From positions 310,001 to 374,000 of the forward strand of contig NZ_LMXN01000005.1 in NCBI RefSeq assembly GCF_001442615.1: a stretch of 64,000 nt of DNA, written 5' to 3'. The position numbers were made by a program, and so were the translations under genes. Shown piece after piece: positions 63,303-64,000 of the stretch (the first letter of the stretch is position 1; every line of letters begins with the position of its first letter). The stretch comes from Algoriphagus resistens. Lineage in GTDB: Bacteria; Bacteroidota; Bacteroidia; Cytophagales; Cyclobacteriaceae. The notes beneath the pieces are model-generated. The model ran no database searches. It saw nothing but the letters and a program-made list of their open reading frames with translations, and was not told the origin of the DNA.

Positions 63303-64000
63303 ATGACAATAAAGGAAAATATACAGGAACTGCAGGACCGGCTGAAATATTCAGGATTCTGGGAGACACTGAACAAAGACCTGGAAAAACAGATCAAGGC
63401 CAAGAAAAGCGATTTTGAACTGAACATGACCAAGGATCTTAGGGATAAAAAACTCGGGTACGGCTTACATTTTAGAAAGTCGGATGAGGGCAGGTATTAT
63501 TATAATGGCTTTGATGCCAGATTAAGTACACCTGAGGGAAAAGAAGTGTCCCAACGCTTTTATCAAAACCAGGGCATTACGGCCAAGGAGGCATTGAATC
63601 TGTTGGAAGGTAGGTCAGTCTTCAAGAGCCTTTTCTCTAAGGAGGGAGAGCGGTATAATGCCTGGTTGCAACTGGATCTTGGGATTAGGGATGAAAAGGG
63701 GCAACACCCGGTAATCCAATATCACCAGAATTATGGGTTTAAACTGGAGGATGCGGTGAAGGAATTTCCATTGAAAGACTTGAAATACCCTGACAGGCTT
63801 GACCTGTTACTTTACAGCCTTAAGAAAGGAAACCGCCACGAGGTTGAAATTGAAGGGAATGATTCCAAGTTTCTGCTTGAGGCCAATCCAAGGTATAAAA
63901 CATTGAATATTTATGATGGAGAGGGAAAACGCATGAAATACAATGTGATGAAAGCTGCCCAGGACCTGGTAGAAGCTGAAGCCAAAAAAAATCCCCAGAC
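63303..64000 (+). CDS. hypothetical mobile-element protein, 3' end beyond window
   Basis: ATG 63303, 5 bp after the traN stop, opens a frame that stays open for the 232 codons to the right edge. It starts with a helical segment (IKENIQELQDRLKYSGFWET), then GYGLHFRKSDEGRYYYNGFD and a repeated beta/helix pattern. The style is that of large cytoplasmic proteins found near tra genes in Bacteroidota elements, which often carry DUF3945-like repeats. I cannot fix the family from the part visible. Confidence 0.65.
   Translation, partial: MTIKENIQELQDRLKYSGFWETLNKDLEKQIKAKKSDFELNMTKDLRDKKLGYGLHFRKSDEGRYYYNGFDARLSTPEGKEVSQRFYQNQGITAKEALNLLEGRSVFKSLFSKEGERYNAWLQLDLGIRDEKGQHPVIQYHQNYGFKLEDAVKEFPLKDLKYPDRLDLLLYSLKKGNRHEVEIEGNDSKFLLEANPRYKTLNIYDGEGKRMKYNVMKAAQDLVEAEAKKNPQ

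Noticed and set aside
1..64000. CRISPR array, tRNA or rRNA genes
   Set aside because: No regularly spaced direct repeats of CRISPR type and no tRNA or rRNA sequence was noticed on reading; a covariance-model search would be decisive.

Overview
The window is chromosomal DNA of a member of the Bacteroidota. The evidence is a SusC/SusD outer-membrane pair, a DUF6520 small protein, an RteC regulator, and a Bacteroidetes-type conjugation operon (DUF4134/TraE, DUF4133/TraF, TraG, TraI, TraJ to TraN). Shine-Dalgarno sequences are weak and many start/stop codons overlap. A Cytophagales/Cyclobacteriaceae-like host is my guess from gene style and intergenic repeats; no rRNA or tRNA gene is present to test it.

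Region 1 (1-30.3 kb) is a defence island. It holds a DUF1016/YhcG relic, then a type I restriction-modification operon (hsdM, hsdS, a DUF4062-ATPase gene, hsdR). Next come a HEPN gene, an ApeA-like HEPN gene split by an IS21 element, two unknown genes, an AbiTii gene with one nonsense codon and a cyclodeaminase-like/ImmA fusion. An IS256 element follows, inserted in a 212-residue gene, then a DUF4145/DUF4062 pair between direct repeats, a HEPN/TIR-like pair, and an XRE regulator with a nuclease-STAND NTPase. Both IS insertions have intact target-site duplications (5 bp and 8 bp), and both host genes can be rebuilt exactly in frame, so the insertions look recent.

Region 2 (31.3-44.4 kb) is a putative secretion/modification cluster. 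It has a thioredoxin-like lipoprotein or periplasmic protein, SusC, SusD, a DUF6520 peptide, a MauE/DoxX membrane protein, a LytS-type kinase with a LytTR regulator, and a full-length LanB-type dehydratase. Three arrays of a 9-bp direct repeat (AATTTCACC on the minus strand, 20-21 bp period) lie upstream of mauE and lanB, on either side of the LytTR gene. They look like its operators. No LanC cyclase and no obvious precursor peptide is visible.

Region 3 (44.4-51.8 kb) is a scrapyard with two live modules. The relics are a frameshifted IS66 tnpA, ParA and partner-gene remnants of a mobile element, and a group II intron 3' end. The live genes are a nuclease-ImmA fusion, a membrane trypsin-like protease with a secreted barrel-like protein, and a membrane LytTR regulator.

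Region 4 (52.1-64 kb) is the transfer operon of an integrative conjugative element: RteC, then traE to traN in order, running off the right edge. It includes a 188-bp tandem duplication and two tandem paralogous secreted proteins.
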